Assembly: GCA_003868215.1 (NCBI GenBank)
Contig: QWDQ01000013.1
Span: 248,001-312,000, forward strand
DNA length: 64,000 bases
Direction: 5' to 3'
Source of the DNA: Pseudophaeomoniella oleicola
Taxonomy: Eukaryota > Ascomycota > Eurotiomycetes > Phaeomoniellales > Phaeomoniellaceae
Part shown: piece after piece, positions 12,332 to 23,158 of the stretch
Layout of the letters: every line of letters starts with the position of its first letter
Numbering within the stretch: position 1 is the stretch's first letter
The notes under the pieces: model-generated
What the model was told of the DNA's origin: nothing
What the model saw: the letters and a program-made list of their open reading frames with translations, nothing else
Databases searched by the model: none
Translations under genes and position numbers: made by a program

Positions 12332-12922
12332 AGGCCAGTCTATCAACATTTCTTAACGAAAAATACCCAATCGCCGCTTGTGTTGCAGCTGAAGCATGAT
12401 GTATGATACCCTATAGTCGGTGTTCCTGAAGGGACCTGTTGGATGGTGTTGCGTTTGCTTTTCTTGCCATATATGTATCATAAGATCCTACCGTGTATAT
12501 ATATTTACGATAAATTAATGAAATCCTCACAAACAGCACACCAATATCAAACGTAATAGCATACAGATTAAGATACAACGCCCAATTCAGTTTCTAAGAC
12601 AAATCAGCCACAATATACCACATATCGTCGGAGTCACAGACGAAATCCGATTAACGCGATATACTTACGGCGATATCTATCAAAAGCTGTTTCTTGCATT
12701 GCCAGTGAGACATCGAGACCTTCGGTACAATATGCGTAGTTGGTCTGAAAGTGATCCTCAGCATTGACGGTAACCTCGAGTGACCTTGGACGCAATATTC
12801 CAACCTTGACGTCAATGGAGTCAAACACTTACGAATGCTTCATGAATGAAGCAGACCTAGAAGTGAGGATGATGGTGAATGTGTTCCTGTAATCTTCATG
12901 TAAATAATCCGTTCTATCCTCC
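12332..12922. other. intergenic
   Basis: 3' region of the small basic gene and 5' region of the AFG1-like gene. A minus-strand frame at 12634-12828 was judged not coding. Confidence 0.5.
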
Positions 12923-15136
12923 ATGCCATCACCACATCCGGCGGGTTTAACAATTACCAATCCTTTGACATTATATCGGACATTGGTGGCCACTAAGAAA
13001 TTAAAACCGGATCCAGCACAACATAGACTTGCTCTTCATTTACAAAAGTTGTACTATCGCCTGAAGGATTATGCTCCAGAAGTCGAATATCGTCAGCGGC
13101 TTGACCATATCAGTCGTGCAATCGGAGAGGTACCAAGGCGGGTCGAGGATGGTCAACGCCTTCCGAGGTCGAGTTTCCTTTCATCTCTATGGCGACAAGA
13201 TGGAATCCGGGATGGCTCAATGTTGTCTCTCACAAGAACAGTACCTGTACATGAATCTGCGATGACCATTGATTCACCACAGGGAATGATGCTTTATGGA
13301 GAGGTAGGACGGGGCAAGAGTATGCTACTGGACCTCTTAGCAGACTGTTTGCCAAGTCAAAAGAAGCGGCGGTGGCATTTCAACGCTTTCATGCTTGACA
13401 CCTTTCGAAAACTTGAACAGTTACGGAAAGAGAGAATGGATATGTCTCCGTCCCTTAAAGGCCTAGATCAGGAGCATTCGGTACTCACCATGGCTCGAGA
13501 TATGGTTTCTACTTCTCCCATCCTTTTCCTTGATGAATTTCAATTCCCAGATCGAGCAGCGTCGAAACTCCTTTCTTCATTCCTCACGTCTTTTTTTCAT
13601 CTTGGTGGTGTTCTTATAGCAACGAGCAATCGAATGCCCGAAGAACTAGCCAAAGCCGCCGGAGTTGAATTCATGCCGCCACCTAGATCACCCTTTGACA
13701 GTGTTAGCAGTTTTTTAAACTATGGGAGGAAAAGTGCACCTGCAGAATTAGCAGCATCAACCGACTTCGGTACATTTTTAGAAGTACTGAAAGCAAGGTG
13801 TGAAATCTGGGAGATGGAAGGCGAAAAGGACTGGCGGAGAGAATACAGGGCCAGTGCTGTAGGCCACGATGATGGAGGCAGTATCGAAAATGATCTCAGT
13901 GACGTTACAGTCGAACCAGTCGTATCTTCGGGCACAGAGGATTCGGATGCTATGGCAGGACCACGAGAGCAGACAGTTCCAACCTTCTACCATCTTACTC
14001 CGATTTCGAGCGCACTGGAGACACTCCAGGAGGCCGAGACGGCTTGGCTTAAAGCTACCAACCAGGCGGTTTCTCCTGCCGCTGGCGTAACCAGCGATAC
14101 TCCAGAATGGAGCTCCGCCATCATGCGGGTATATGGGCGTCAAGTAACAGTTCCAGCTCAGTACCAAGGTTCAACAAAGTGGGAGTTCTCGGAGTTATGC
14201 GGGAGCACCCTTGGTCCTGCAGACTATATCACCCTGGCTTCGACTTATCATACGTTGGTCTTAGAAAATGTTCCTCTGTTGACAACGTCACTGAAAAATG
14301 AAGCTCGGCGCTTCATTACGCTACTTGATGCTCTCTACGAAGCAAGATGCAAATTAATCGTTCGTGCAGCTGTCCCTCCAGACCACCTATTCTTTCCGGA
14401 GGTTAGAAATACTGGAAACTTGGAGAATATGTCTACCAAACTATCAAGCGACAGTGACGAAGTCTACCAGGAAACACTAGCGGAGATCTATCAAGATGCC
14501 ACCAACCCTTTCCGTCCCAACGTATCTATCTACCACGAAGACTCATCAGGCACGCCATCGCTCCTCAACCAAACAAGACGTTCTGTCCTCGCCGACGAAG
14601 ATGCCGATTTCGGCCCAGTCTACGGCAACGGACGAGGCCACGGAGCATCTTCAGGTGACCACGGACTCGCCGAGACCCAACGCCGCCAGAACGGACCGGA
14701 TTTCACAAGAACGACAATCCTCACGGGGGAAGACGAGAAGTTCGCCTACAAGCGTGCTCGCAGCCGCCTCTGGGAACTGTGCAGCGAGCGCTGGTGGACC
14801 GATCGGCAAGGCCCTCCCGAACAATGGTGGAAACCAATGACCAGATCCCTGAGACACTGGGAAGGTAATGATCTAGAAGACCCGCATCCTACCAACCTCA
14901 CACGACTTACTACACCTGAATCCGACAGCACCCAACCATCATCTCGTCCTTCTCCTTCCCCTCCTCCAGAAGAGATAGAAGACGCTAAAACCCCCACCAC
15001 CAGCAGCAGTCCCTATCGAACAGACGCCTCCCCACCACCGCAATTCAGCTGGGTCCACGCCTGGGGGATGATGCAATGGGGGAAGAAAGCGGGTGAATGG
15101 GGAAAAGGCGTCGAGGGGAAGAAGAGGAATAAATGA
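12923..15136 (+). CDS. AFG1-like AAA-type ATPase
   Basis: Member of the AFG1/LACE1 family, mitochondrial inner-membrane ATPases that help turn over unassembled respiratory-chain proteins. A single exon encodes 737 aa. The Walker A motif GEVGRGKS lies near residue 126 and Walker B ILFLDEFQFPD near residue 200. The segment IATSNRMPEELAKAAGVEF is the family's sensor region. The second half keeps family features (LPADYITL-like GPADYITLA, RRFITLLDALYEARCKL, FAYKRARSRLWEL). It is longer than the usual 450-600 aa because of a Ser/Pro-rich insert at about 540-590 and a basic C-terminal extension. An in-frame stop at 12905 fixes the ATG at 12923 unless a leader intron exists. No strong classical presequence is visible, so mitochondrial location is inferred from the family. 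Confidence 0.92.
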   Translation: MPSPHPAGLTITNPLTLYRTLVATKKLKPDPAQHRLALHLQKLYYRLKDYAPEVEYRQRLDHISRAIGEVPRRVEDGQRLPRSSFLSSLWRQDGIRDGSMLSLTRTVPVHESAMTIDSPQGMMLYGEVGRGKSMLLDLLADCLPSQKKRRWHFNAFMLDTFRKLEQLRKERMDMSPSLKGLDQEHSVLTMARDMVSTSPILFLDEFQFPDRAASKLLSSFLTSFFHLGGVLIATSNRMPEELAKAAGVEFMPPPRSPFDSVSSFLNYGRKSAPAELAASTDFGTFLEVLKARCEIWEMEGEKDWRREYRASAVGHDDGGSIENDLSDVTVEPVVSSGTEDSDAMAGPREQTVPTFYHLTPISSALETLQEAETAWLKATNQAVSPAAGVTSDTPEWSSAIMRVYGRQVTVPAQYQGSTKWEFSELCGSTLGPADYITLASTYHTLVLENVPLLTTSLKNEARRFITLLDALYEARCKLIVRAAVPPDHLFFPEVRNTGNLENMSTKLSSDSDEVYQETLAEIYQDATNPFRPNVSIYHEDSSGTPSLLNQTRRSVLADEDADFGPVYGNGRGHGASSGDHGLAETQRRQNGPDFTRTTILTGEDEKFAYKRARSRLWELCSERWWTDRQGPPEQWWKPMTRSLRHWEGNDLEDPHPTNLTRLTTPESDSTQPSSRPSPSPPPEEIEDAKTPTTSSSPYRTDASPPPQFSWVHAWGMMQWGKKAGEWGKGVEGKKRNK

Positions 15137-15363
15137 ATAAATCAGCAAGGGGGAGCAAAGGCAAGATTGGTGCAATTTTTGTTATGAGTATCGTCATTTG
15201 GGCGTCGGGATCTTGCGGAAGTCTAAGATATAGATGTAGCTAGCAAGGGGAGAGCAGTGTTTTATAGACGCTTTGCTGAAAAAGAAGAATTCACACTTGA
15301 AAGAATCTACCCACGTAACCCATTATTTTCAACAAATCATGTACATGTACATTCATTACCCTC

Positions 15364-17007
15364 TCAAAGCATATACAATAAGATCATAACCATCATCAGC
15401 CAAAAACCCTGCCACCTTAATGAAATAATCCCATCAACCCTGATGAACCCCCTCGCCGCACCGCTGCTAGGTTGCACCTTATCGACCGACTGCCCGTACC
15501 CAGTCTGCGTCGCACTGCTCTGCGCCGTGCAACTCGTGCCGCACGCGTAGCCGCTGGGACAACAACCGCCGCCGTCCGAGGTCGGACAGAGCGCCCAGCC
15601 GGTCGGGCAAGATCCAGTTTCGCCCTCTGTGGTGGCGGAAACGCCGGTGCCGGTGCCTGCGGCGATGGTCAGTGTGCTTCCGGAGATTAGAGTCGTGCGC
15701 GAGATTGCGGGGCAGGATGTGCTGGAACAGTCACGGCCGGTACGGCAGCAACCGCCTTGGTAGAAGGCGCTGCAGGCGTAGAAGCCGGTGGGGCAGCCGG
15801 AATAGGTGATTGATGGAGAGGAAGAGGATGCGGTCATTGAGGTTGAGGTTGAGGCAGCGCGGGTCGTGCTCGAGTCACCTGTGGTGCCACGAACTGGAGG
15901 ACTGAGGTTTTGGGTGGATGAGAGGGCAGGACACGATGGAGATCCACAGGCTCGATCTGTTGGGCAACACCCGCCGCCCAGGGAAGCCGGGCATGATCGA
16001 AAGGAGGTGGAGCACGTGAGAACGGGTGTAGTCAGCGATGTTGTTGAGTGGGTTGTTGTGGTCGTCACGACCACCACGCTGGTGCTTTGCTGGGTGGAAG
16101 TTTGTGCAGACGAGGAGGGTGTTGAAGACGGTCTACTAGATGAAGAGGTGGTGCTCATCTGAGAAGTTGTGCTGGGATCGACTATAACTGTAGTTGTTGA
16201 AGTGAGAGTGACGGGAGGAAGACTCGATTCCGAAGAGGCAGAAGAGGTAGTAGGGCTGACGGTGGTTGTAGAAGTAGAGAGAACGGTGTTCGTGGAAGTG
16301 ATTGCACAACCTGACTGGTAGCAGGCATATCCAGGGATACAACAGCCACCACCTGGGTTGCCAGGACAGCTTGTATAACCATTCTGGCAGCTCGATAGTG
16401 AACCACTACACGTCTGGCCCGCTGGGCAGCAACCAACGTCACCCAATCCGGTATCTTGAATCAACTGACAAGTTTCACCGGTAGCACAGCAGCTATCTGG
16501 CCGATTGATGGAAGTGCATGCTGAAGTGCCCGATGGACATTGAAATCTTCGTTCGAGCTCCCTCCGAAAATGTTCGGGAATAAATCTGGCCAGCAGCGGA
16601 GAATGCGAGATTTCTTCGTCGGTATGTAGAGCAAATACGGGCCACAATGACCTACTAAATGAGGTATTGCCGAAATCATCGTAGGCGTTTGTGTCCTCTT
16701 CTTCGCGCCGTCTGATGATCGCCCTGGACTCTGCGCCGTCTTGGACACCATCCTCTCGATCTGATGCAAATGCCCAATATTCAGGAAAGAACATCTCTCC
16801 TTCATCCAATGACATCTTCTTCACACCAGTAGGTTGTTCTGCTTGTAGCTTCTCTTGCGCATCTTCATTCCGCCTCACGAGCGTTTCATCCTCTGGAAAA
16901 TATTTTGCTCCTGGCGGTAGATTGTATGGCCATCGTAGCTGCTCTGCGACAACAGATACCGGCAGGAGCGAACTCAGAAAGAGGGCAGACAGTAAATGTG
17001 GCAGCAT
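15364..17007 (-). CDS. GPI-type cysteine-rich cell-surface protein
   Basis: A secreted surface protein of 547 aa in one exon. The ATG at 17007 opens a signal peptide (MLPHLLSALFLSSLLPVSVV). An N-terminal domain of about 150 residues follows (LRWPYNLPPGAKYFPEDE), then a set of cysteine modules and long Ser/Thr-rich spacers suited to O-mannosylation. The module CPxG...C....GGGCC..G.xC....C occurs at least four times (for example CPTGWALCPTSDGGGCCPSG). The extreme C-terminus is hydrophobic (GFWLMMVMILLYML) after a small-residue stretch SSGAARG, as expected for GPI attachment. I recall such granulin-like GGGCC proteins as common in Pezizomycotina. Role in the wall or in host contact is inferred. 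Confidence 0.88.
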   Translation of the reverse strand: MLPHLLSALFLSSLLPVSVVAEQLRWPYNLPPGAKYFPEDETLVRRNEDAQEKLQAEQPTGVKKMSLDEGEMFFPEYWAFASDREDGVQDGAESRAIIRRREEEDTNAYDDFGNTSFSRSLWPVFALHTDEEISHSPLLARFIPEHFRRELERRFQCPSGTSACTSINRPDSCCATGETCQLIQDTGLGDVGCCPAGQTCSGSLSSCQNGYTSCPGNPGGGCCIPGYACYQSGCAITSTNTVLSTSTTTVSPTTSSASSESSLPPVTLTSTTTVIVDPSTTSQMSTTSSSSRPSSTPSSSAQTSTQQSTSVVVVTTTTTHSTTSLTTPVLTCSTSFRSCPASLGGGCCPTDRACGSPSCPALSSTQNLSPPVRGTTGDSSTTRAASTSTSMTASSSSPSITYSGCPTGFYACSAFYQGGCCRTGRDCSSTSCPAISRTTLISGSTLTIAAGTGTGVSATTEGETGSCPTGWALCPTSDGGGCCPSGYACGTSCTAQSSATQTGYGQSVDKVQPSSGAARGFIRVDGIISLRWQGFWLMMVMILLYML

Positions 17008-18273
17008 GTATACTGTTTCACTGTATATCGCAGATCGTTTGTGGTCGTGGTGATAGTGACTCAAGTGTGTTCGGATATTGGGTCGTTCAAGGTTCAATTG
17101 AGCGCAATAGACAGTACCGTACAAATGCTATAAACAATGGCTAAACTTCGCGACCATGACAATCTATGAGGGTATCAGCAACGTACAAGAATAGTTTCAA
17201 ACATTTACAAAGAGAATAGGAAGACTGAAAGGAAGAAAGATCATCTCGTCGTTAGCAGACTCTGCTGGGTAGCTAAGGTGATGCTGTGGCTGGGAGGCCT
17301 GTGCAATCATCTAAAGTCAACGTTTCCTTGGTTGAAAGGTAAACAATCAGACTTTCGGAAGTGTTACGAGATCCCCACTGATAACGGGAGGGTTTTAGGG
17401 GCTAATGCCTGAATAGGCCATCAATATCAGATATCATCCTAAGAGACGAGACTACGTAGCAATGCTGAAAGTCCGTTAGATAATTAATATATGCTTAACG
17501 TATAAGAGGAGATGGATGAAGGAAACTCAATGGTATATTTGGTCCATTCATAGCTTTTGTGGACTCATTCTATTGGTATGTCCAGCACTATTATCACCAT
17601 TATAGCCGGCATCAAAACGGATCCTGTCTTGCTAAGCTGATCCATGGTTTGAGACCTACCAGTCTGTTGGTGAGTTTTCACAATTCCCATTGCTGAGGCT
17701 GTTGTAGATTGGGAGATCGGCTTGTATGTTCATAATAAAGGTGTGCCTTATCCCTTTGTGAGAACATGTTGGACAAGGCATTGGCTACGCCTTTCAGAAC
17801 TCAAGCACCGTAGACGTCTAACGTACCATCCAGAAGGTTTCTTTCTCTCCCTTCCGTAAGATGGAATATCACTGTCTTGTCTCCGCGCCCCAGGTAGCTC
17901 ATGTAGCCTGTTTCCTAAACCACCCACGCGGGGTCACGCAAAAAGACGCGACATCCACACAGTAAACAAAAACGAGCAACAGAGCATAATGCCACCGTCA
18001 AGGCTTGAACCCGTAACCTTCCCACACCAGAATAGACTAAAAAAAAAGGAGCCCGAGGGGCCTAAGCAAGCTTAGCCCTGATGTTCACGATGACTTGGGG
18101 TTTGTCACCAACGGACCAGAGCATTGGCTATCGCTGCTCTCCGGCGCTACGTCACATCTGACATAGAATGGGACAGAAGTGAATATATAGTGTCACTTTT
18201 CTGATCCAAGCGCTGATATGTTTCTCAACACACCAGAACGATATCCATTTGGGGTATTTGTCTGGGTCATTCT
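17008..18273. other. intergenic
   Basis: Upstream of the cysteine-rich protein gene and downstream of the TCA17 gene. A B-box-like string at 18001-18020 on the minus strand lacks the rest of a tRNA. No gene was recognised. Confidence 0.5.
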
Positions 18274-18890
18274 TCATATTGTTCCCACCCCAGGTGCCCA
18301 TTGTTTCCCAACTCGTTGAACTTCATTGATGAAACGCTTGCTCGTGATTTCTGAGGTACCCTTATGCCCTGGTACCGCATTATCAGGCTTGTAGAATGGA
18401 TTCTGAAGAAGTTGAATATACGCGGTCTGCAGTGCTCTGAAAGCCTGCTCCATGTTAATACTATACAATATAACGGAAGTGGAACTCTTACAGGCTTCAG
18501 ATCTGAGTCCCTGAGGCCGGTCACGAGAGTTGCCTTTTTCCTATCTTCCTCCGGGTTCAATGGCTTTCCTGCCATATCTACCACTATCACAAACTTGACA
18601 CCGGTATTGGTGAGCCAGCCATAGGTAGCGAGGCGTTCATCGACGGCTTGAAGCAGGCCCAGGTCTTGATCAATTGTATTATTGTTCTGTCTGATGTCGA
18701 AGATATCAAGGCACGAATTTAGCAAGAAGGCCATATCAAGCCTCTCCTTCTCATGGGGTGGGAATAGGGAGATGTGGAGGGGGTTGTCCTATAAATACGT
18801 ATCTATCAGTGTCACTGCACCTCATCATGCTATTGACTGACATACATGTCTACCAATGATGCCTATACAAGCAATGGCTGGAGAAGCCAT
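18274..18890 (-). CDS. TCA17: TRAPP complex subunit, TRAPPC2L/Tca17 type
   Basis: A sedlin-fold subunit that helps assemble TRAPPII, the Golgi tethering and Rab GEF complex. Exons are 18890..18846, 18788..18492 and 18444..18274, giving 170 aa. The first exon encodes MASPAIACIGIIGRH and the second begins DNPLHISLFPP, the usual longin-type start of this family. The long helix LLNSCLDIFDIRQNN and the C-terminal AFRALQTAYIQLLQNPF are typical. Both introns are short GT..AG introns in phase 0. Compared with Trs20/TRAPPC2, the pattern LLQAVDERLATYGWLTNTGVKF matches the 2-like branch better. It is divergent from NDUFS7 with about 320 bp between the starts. Confidence 0.92.
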
Positions 18891-19209
18891 GCCTCATATT
18901 TCGTATTCACGAAAAAAGCATTCAATTGAATAGGTTCTCAAGATATTGAAAATGGTACGGTTGTCATTGTCTGGCGCATCTATTTGGAGGAGAACATCGG
19001 TACGGCACTCCATAGGTCTCCGCGTTGACTATTTGGACCAATCACAATGCACCTGATCGGTTTAGTGATCATTCACATCATCGAACATGAATTCTCCAAT
19101 TCAATCCGCTCGCCTCCTCCTCGACGTCTTCTGAAGTCCACGATTCAACGCTCTCATTATTGAGGACAATCTCCCCTCTTTTTTCCTATCTCGCAGATTG
19201 ACCTTCACA

Positions 19210-20032
19210 ATGTTCGCAATTTCGCGTTCGGCAGCGCCGCGCGCTCTGTTGGGTAAGCTAACGTTCAACCCGCCACACCGATCAATGATGTACTGGCTGC
19301 TAATAATTACGCTGTGAAACAGCAAAGCCAACAATCGCATCTAGTCTTGTTCGAGTCGCTCCGTCTGCCACGATATCAACATCAACCTCCAAGAAAGCTT
19401 CCTCTATCGAACCAGCCAACACCGCCTCAGATGCCAGCCGGCTCCCAGTATCCGGTCTGCCACGACGAGAAGTCCCCCTACCATCGCAAGAAAAACCACA
19501 GGGCGCGCTGCAATATGCACTTACCACACTCGATCAAGTAACCAATTGGGCACGTCAATCATCATTCTGGCCCGTTACTTTCGGTCTTGCCTGCTGCGCT
19601 ATTGAAATGATGCACCTTTCCACCCCGCGATACGATCAAGATCGTCTCGGTATAATTTTCCGTGCTTCACCACGTCAATCCGATGTTATGATTGTGGCCG
19701 GCACCTTGACAAACAAAATGGCCCCAGCCTTGAGACAAGTTTATGACCAAATGCCAGACCCCAGATGGGTTATAAGTATGGGAAGTTGTGCCAATGGTGG
19801 CGGCTATTATCATTACAGTTACTCGGTCACCAGAGGGTGCGACAGAATTGTTCCCGTTGATATCTATGTTCCTGGATGTGAGTGGCGATGAAATCATGTG
19901 TTTCGAAACGGCACTGTATACTAATTTCCATTCTCAGGCCCACCGACATCAGAAGCACTGATGTACGGCGTTTTCCAACTACAAAAGAAGATGAGACACA
20001 CCAAGATCACCAGGATGTGGTACAGGAAATGA
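19210..20032 (+). CDS. complex I subunit NDUFS7/PSST (20 kDa)
   Basis: Core subunit of mitochondrial NADH:ubiquinone oxidoreductase that carries iron-sulfur cluster N2 and shapes the quinone site. Exons 19210..19252, 19323..19877 and 19938..20032 encode 230 aa. The N2 ligands are visible: the tandem Cys in [10 protein letters not shown] (about 105-106), Cys in [10 protein letters not shown] (about 170) and Cys in [11 protein letters not shown] (200), the last split by the second intron. The N-terminus ([14 protein letters not shown], then a Ser/Thr-rich basic stretch) is a mitochondrial presequence. The C-terminal KITRMWYRK is conserved. Both introns are GT..AG. It is a second complex I gene in the window, unlinked to the one at base 1. 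Confidence 0.97.
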
Positions 20033-21052
20033 TGATCCTACTTTCTTCAGCTTACACCTTTTTGTGTCATTATCGTTTGCGGGTTTCATGTATATGTGAC
20101 ACAATAGTCATGTCGATGTCAGGGATTGTGCATTGTTCAAGTGAAGGGACGACTCCCTGTGGATTCGGTAGTGGCACCGTTCTTCTTTTCCATGAAGTCC
20201 ACAGCTGAAACGAAGCAATCTTTCCTGTGTCTTTAACCTCTCAAGAAATCCTGAAGGAAAAAGGAAGAAGAAGTAGTGGAAAGAAGAGAGGTAGCAATGG
20301 ATCTATGTAGTAAAACCTTTCTTCGATGATCCAAGCTGTCCGTCCACCCGACTTGCCTGTTTTCAGTCAGTCTCTATCTACCCGTTCGTCGTGTATACAT
20401 ATATACCTCTAGACTGAAAAAAATATAACAAAATTTCAAGACACCCTCCTGTTCTTCGACAGGTACATACATACATACATACATACATGAATGACTACGT
20501 AGGTACAGGCCTACCTTTGGGTAGTAGAAGAAAGTGTCAGATGGTTGTGGTGTGCATACCTAAGGTAGGTAGGTATCCATACTTATATATACGGTGAACA
20601 CGCGTGTACATAGGTCACCTCACTCATACGAATCATATATCCATATCCACATGCAAAAATAAGTTGGAAAGGGGAGGAAACAGATACTATTATAGTGTGA
20701 GAGCATGAACAAGCTTGAGCCTGGGTCCATGCTTGTTTTAATCCTGGATAACAGTTTTGGTGATTTACAGACTACCTACTGTACATACTTGTGGTAGGTC
20801 ATGCGTGCATGGGGTAGCAAAGAAAATGAAGCAAGCTTTTCAACAAGCCAGGAATCGATCCAAATGTTAGATAATCATATTGTAGAATTCATGGTATACT
20901 TTTTGTCCAACCCTATCCGCTTCAATAAAATTCGGTTCAGCCCATACGAGTCTTCGCCGAGCTTTTGTCCGCTAAAAGGAGAGAAAAGCGTCAATCGCGA
21001 CGAGGAATTGGTGTGATATGCACATACGAGAGATGTTTAAGATAACGAAAAG
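20033..21052. other. intergenic, repeat-bearing
   Basis: Between the convergent NDUFS7 and peroxiredoxin genes. It has a CATA tetranucleotide run, GGTAGGTAGGTA-like strings near 20560-20575 and a CTACGTAG at about 20492. No gene was seen. Confidence 0.55.
20464..20488. repeat. (CATA)n microsatellite
   Basis: About six tandem ACAT/CATA units in 3' intergenic DNA. Confidence 0.9.
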
Positions 21053-22116
21053 TCAAGAAGCGGCGGTGGCTTTCTTTCCACTACCGTCCACGCCGTCGAG
21101 TGTGGCGGCTGTGTCGGCTACATCGGCAGCCGTGTTGGCGGCTTCTTCTTCCTCTTTGCTTGGCTCCTGTTCCAAGGGCGGCTCATCGTACTTTGGGATT
21201 TGGTCTTCCGTGTCCTTCGTATCACCACCAGCTGTCGCCTCGGCAAGGGGTCTGGTATCTACATTTTCTTCTGTGGTGGGCGCTTCTTTCTCGACGGCTT
21301 CTCCTACTGCTTCCGCTGTCGTAGCAGCGCCTGCTACTTTGCCTTCTTTGATGAGATTGGCGACAACATCGACTGTAGCTTGTGGGCCGCCAGGTTCTGC
21401 AGCAAGGATTTCACCGCTCTTAGCGATCACAAATACACCGCGCGTGGTGCCTTTGGGGGCTTTTTTGAAGCCGATGGCATCGACGAGGGTAGCGCTAGGA
21501 TCGCAAAGAAGGGGATAGGGTAGAGACTGTTTCGTCTTGAAAGTCGTGTTGGCTTTGGGGCTGTCGGTGCTAAGACCATAGATGGACAAGCCGGTAGAGG
21601 TCAGATGGGTGTAGGCGTCACGGAAGAGACATGCCTGGGTTGTGCCTAGGTGATGATAAAGTTAGTGGGAGAGCTCTTGCGGGATGCGAACGAGGAACGT
21701 GTCCAATCTTGGTGACTATGGTTTAGAGATGGCGTCACCGTACAGCGCATTTGATACGTGATATTGAAGAGGATTCGTGGCAGCAAAGGCTTATGTCGAT
21801 GAGAGCGCATATACTTACAACCTGGCGTGCTCGCTTTGGGATATGTAAAAAGTACAACTCCACTCTCACTCTCCTCGACGAGCTTCTTGAGCGAAGTCTT
21901 GACTCCGTCATTCGTCTCGATCTCTCCTCCAAAGCCGTCGAGAGGGACTGTTTCGCCGACAGCAATTTTACTGGGAGCTGTACCATTGGTAGTTTTGCCT
22001 GTAACTGCGGCTTTGGCTTTGTCGACGGCGCTCTTGATCGGATTGGAAGTCTTCTTCTTCGGGGGTGGTGGAGCAGCTGGTTCTTGCGCGGGTTTTCGCT
22101 TGCGAAGCTCAACCAT
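21053..22116 (-). CDS. DOT5: Dot5-like nuclear thiol peroxidase (peroxiredoxin Q type)
   Basis: Reduces alkyl hydroperoxides with a peroxidatic cysteine. Exons 22116..21819 and 21645..21053 encode 296 aa. The splice (GTAAGT..CCTAG) falls inside the peroxidatic Cys codon and creates STPGCTTQAC, with Cys100 and resolving Cys105 spaced as in the PrxQ/Dot5 class. The N-terminus is rich in Lys, Pro and Ala (RKRKPAQEPAAPPPPKKK), which resembles a nuclear signal, as in yeast Dot5. After the thioredoxin fold there is an acidic C-terminal tail of about 100 residues (many Glu, Asp, Ala), longer than in the yeast protein. The 173-nt intron is long for this window. The start is set by the ATG that begins the basic N-terminus. 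Confidence 0.92.
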
Positions 22117-23158
22117 GATTGGACGATATGAGGGGAAACTGACGATGACACGAGAATGGAAAAACGTAAATATGTGATGGCTGAAAATAGGCGATCGCAA
22201 TAGAATTCAGCGCCAAAGTTGTGATGGATAGACAAAGTAAGAGTGAGATCAGAAATGAAGAAGGAAGTGACGATGCTGAGAGAGGGAGAAGTATGTCGTT
22301 GGAAAGCAACGGCGTGAGGTTGATACAAAGCTGGGCGGCTGGGGAAGCGTGGATTCGGACTGTCAAAGTAAGTAGGTCATAGTTGTAGTCATATCACACA
22401 AGGGAAGGGACAGTAGTTGGGAGCGAGATCTCCACCGACCGACAGTTTTCTCCCAGTGGAGTAAGGTCGAGAAACTGAGCTCGTCACCTCATGTACGGGA
22501 AATGATGGAGGCAAGTACATCTTGTACGCAGGCGGGACTGGATTGATTGATCGACTCAAGGGAGGGTTGCCAAAGAGCAGACCAATGGGCCATGCAGATA
22601 CAGTAGGTATACGACAGAAGCACCTAATATCATACCCTACCTATCTTTTCCTCCTATTTTCCCTCTTTGCTGTCCTTTCTGGCCTCTCTGACGGAAGAGG
22701 TGGGTGTTCGGTTCTCTTGTTTGGCTGGACCGGGTGACCAGGTTGAGTTCGTCGCTTACATGGAAAGCTTACATGGGCCGAAAATCCATGCTCATTTTGG
22801 TCAGAGAATGGAGCCGATATGAACACACGAATTGACAGCAACAAAAGAGAAGAGAGCGAGATATGTCTAGATGCAACGAACAGGGAAGGTCTGGCGGGAT
22901 CATGTTCATCCTGGAATCACCTTGCTGGTGGACTGACAGTTGCATACGATAAAACGCTCATTCTGCTCTTCTTCTGCGTTTAAGTCCGTATGAGTGTGAG
23001 ATGTACAAAGGCTCTGATGGCAGCCATCTAATAAATGATAAAGCAGTCTCCCTATCTAATGAAAACTACAAATGAAAAGCTCGGGGTCAAGCTATGCTCT
23101 TCCCTATGTCTGCAAGATGACATAAAACGGCCGAAGACAGGAGCTCAACCATACATTC
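22117..23158. other. intergenic
   Basis: Upstream region of the peroxiredoxin gene and downstream of the orphan gene. CT-rich stretches are present near 22640-22680. No gene was recognised. Confidence 0.5.

Noticed and set aside
12634-12828. Minus-strand open frame of 64 codons
   Set aside because: Short, without supporting exons or a known motif, in the promoter side of the AFG1-like gene.
18001-18020. tRNA-like B box on the minus strand (GGGTTCAAGCC)
   Set aside because: The T-stem does not pair well, no A box or acceptor stem lies at the right distance, and no anticodon arm can be drawn.
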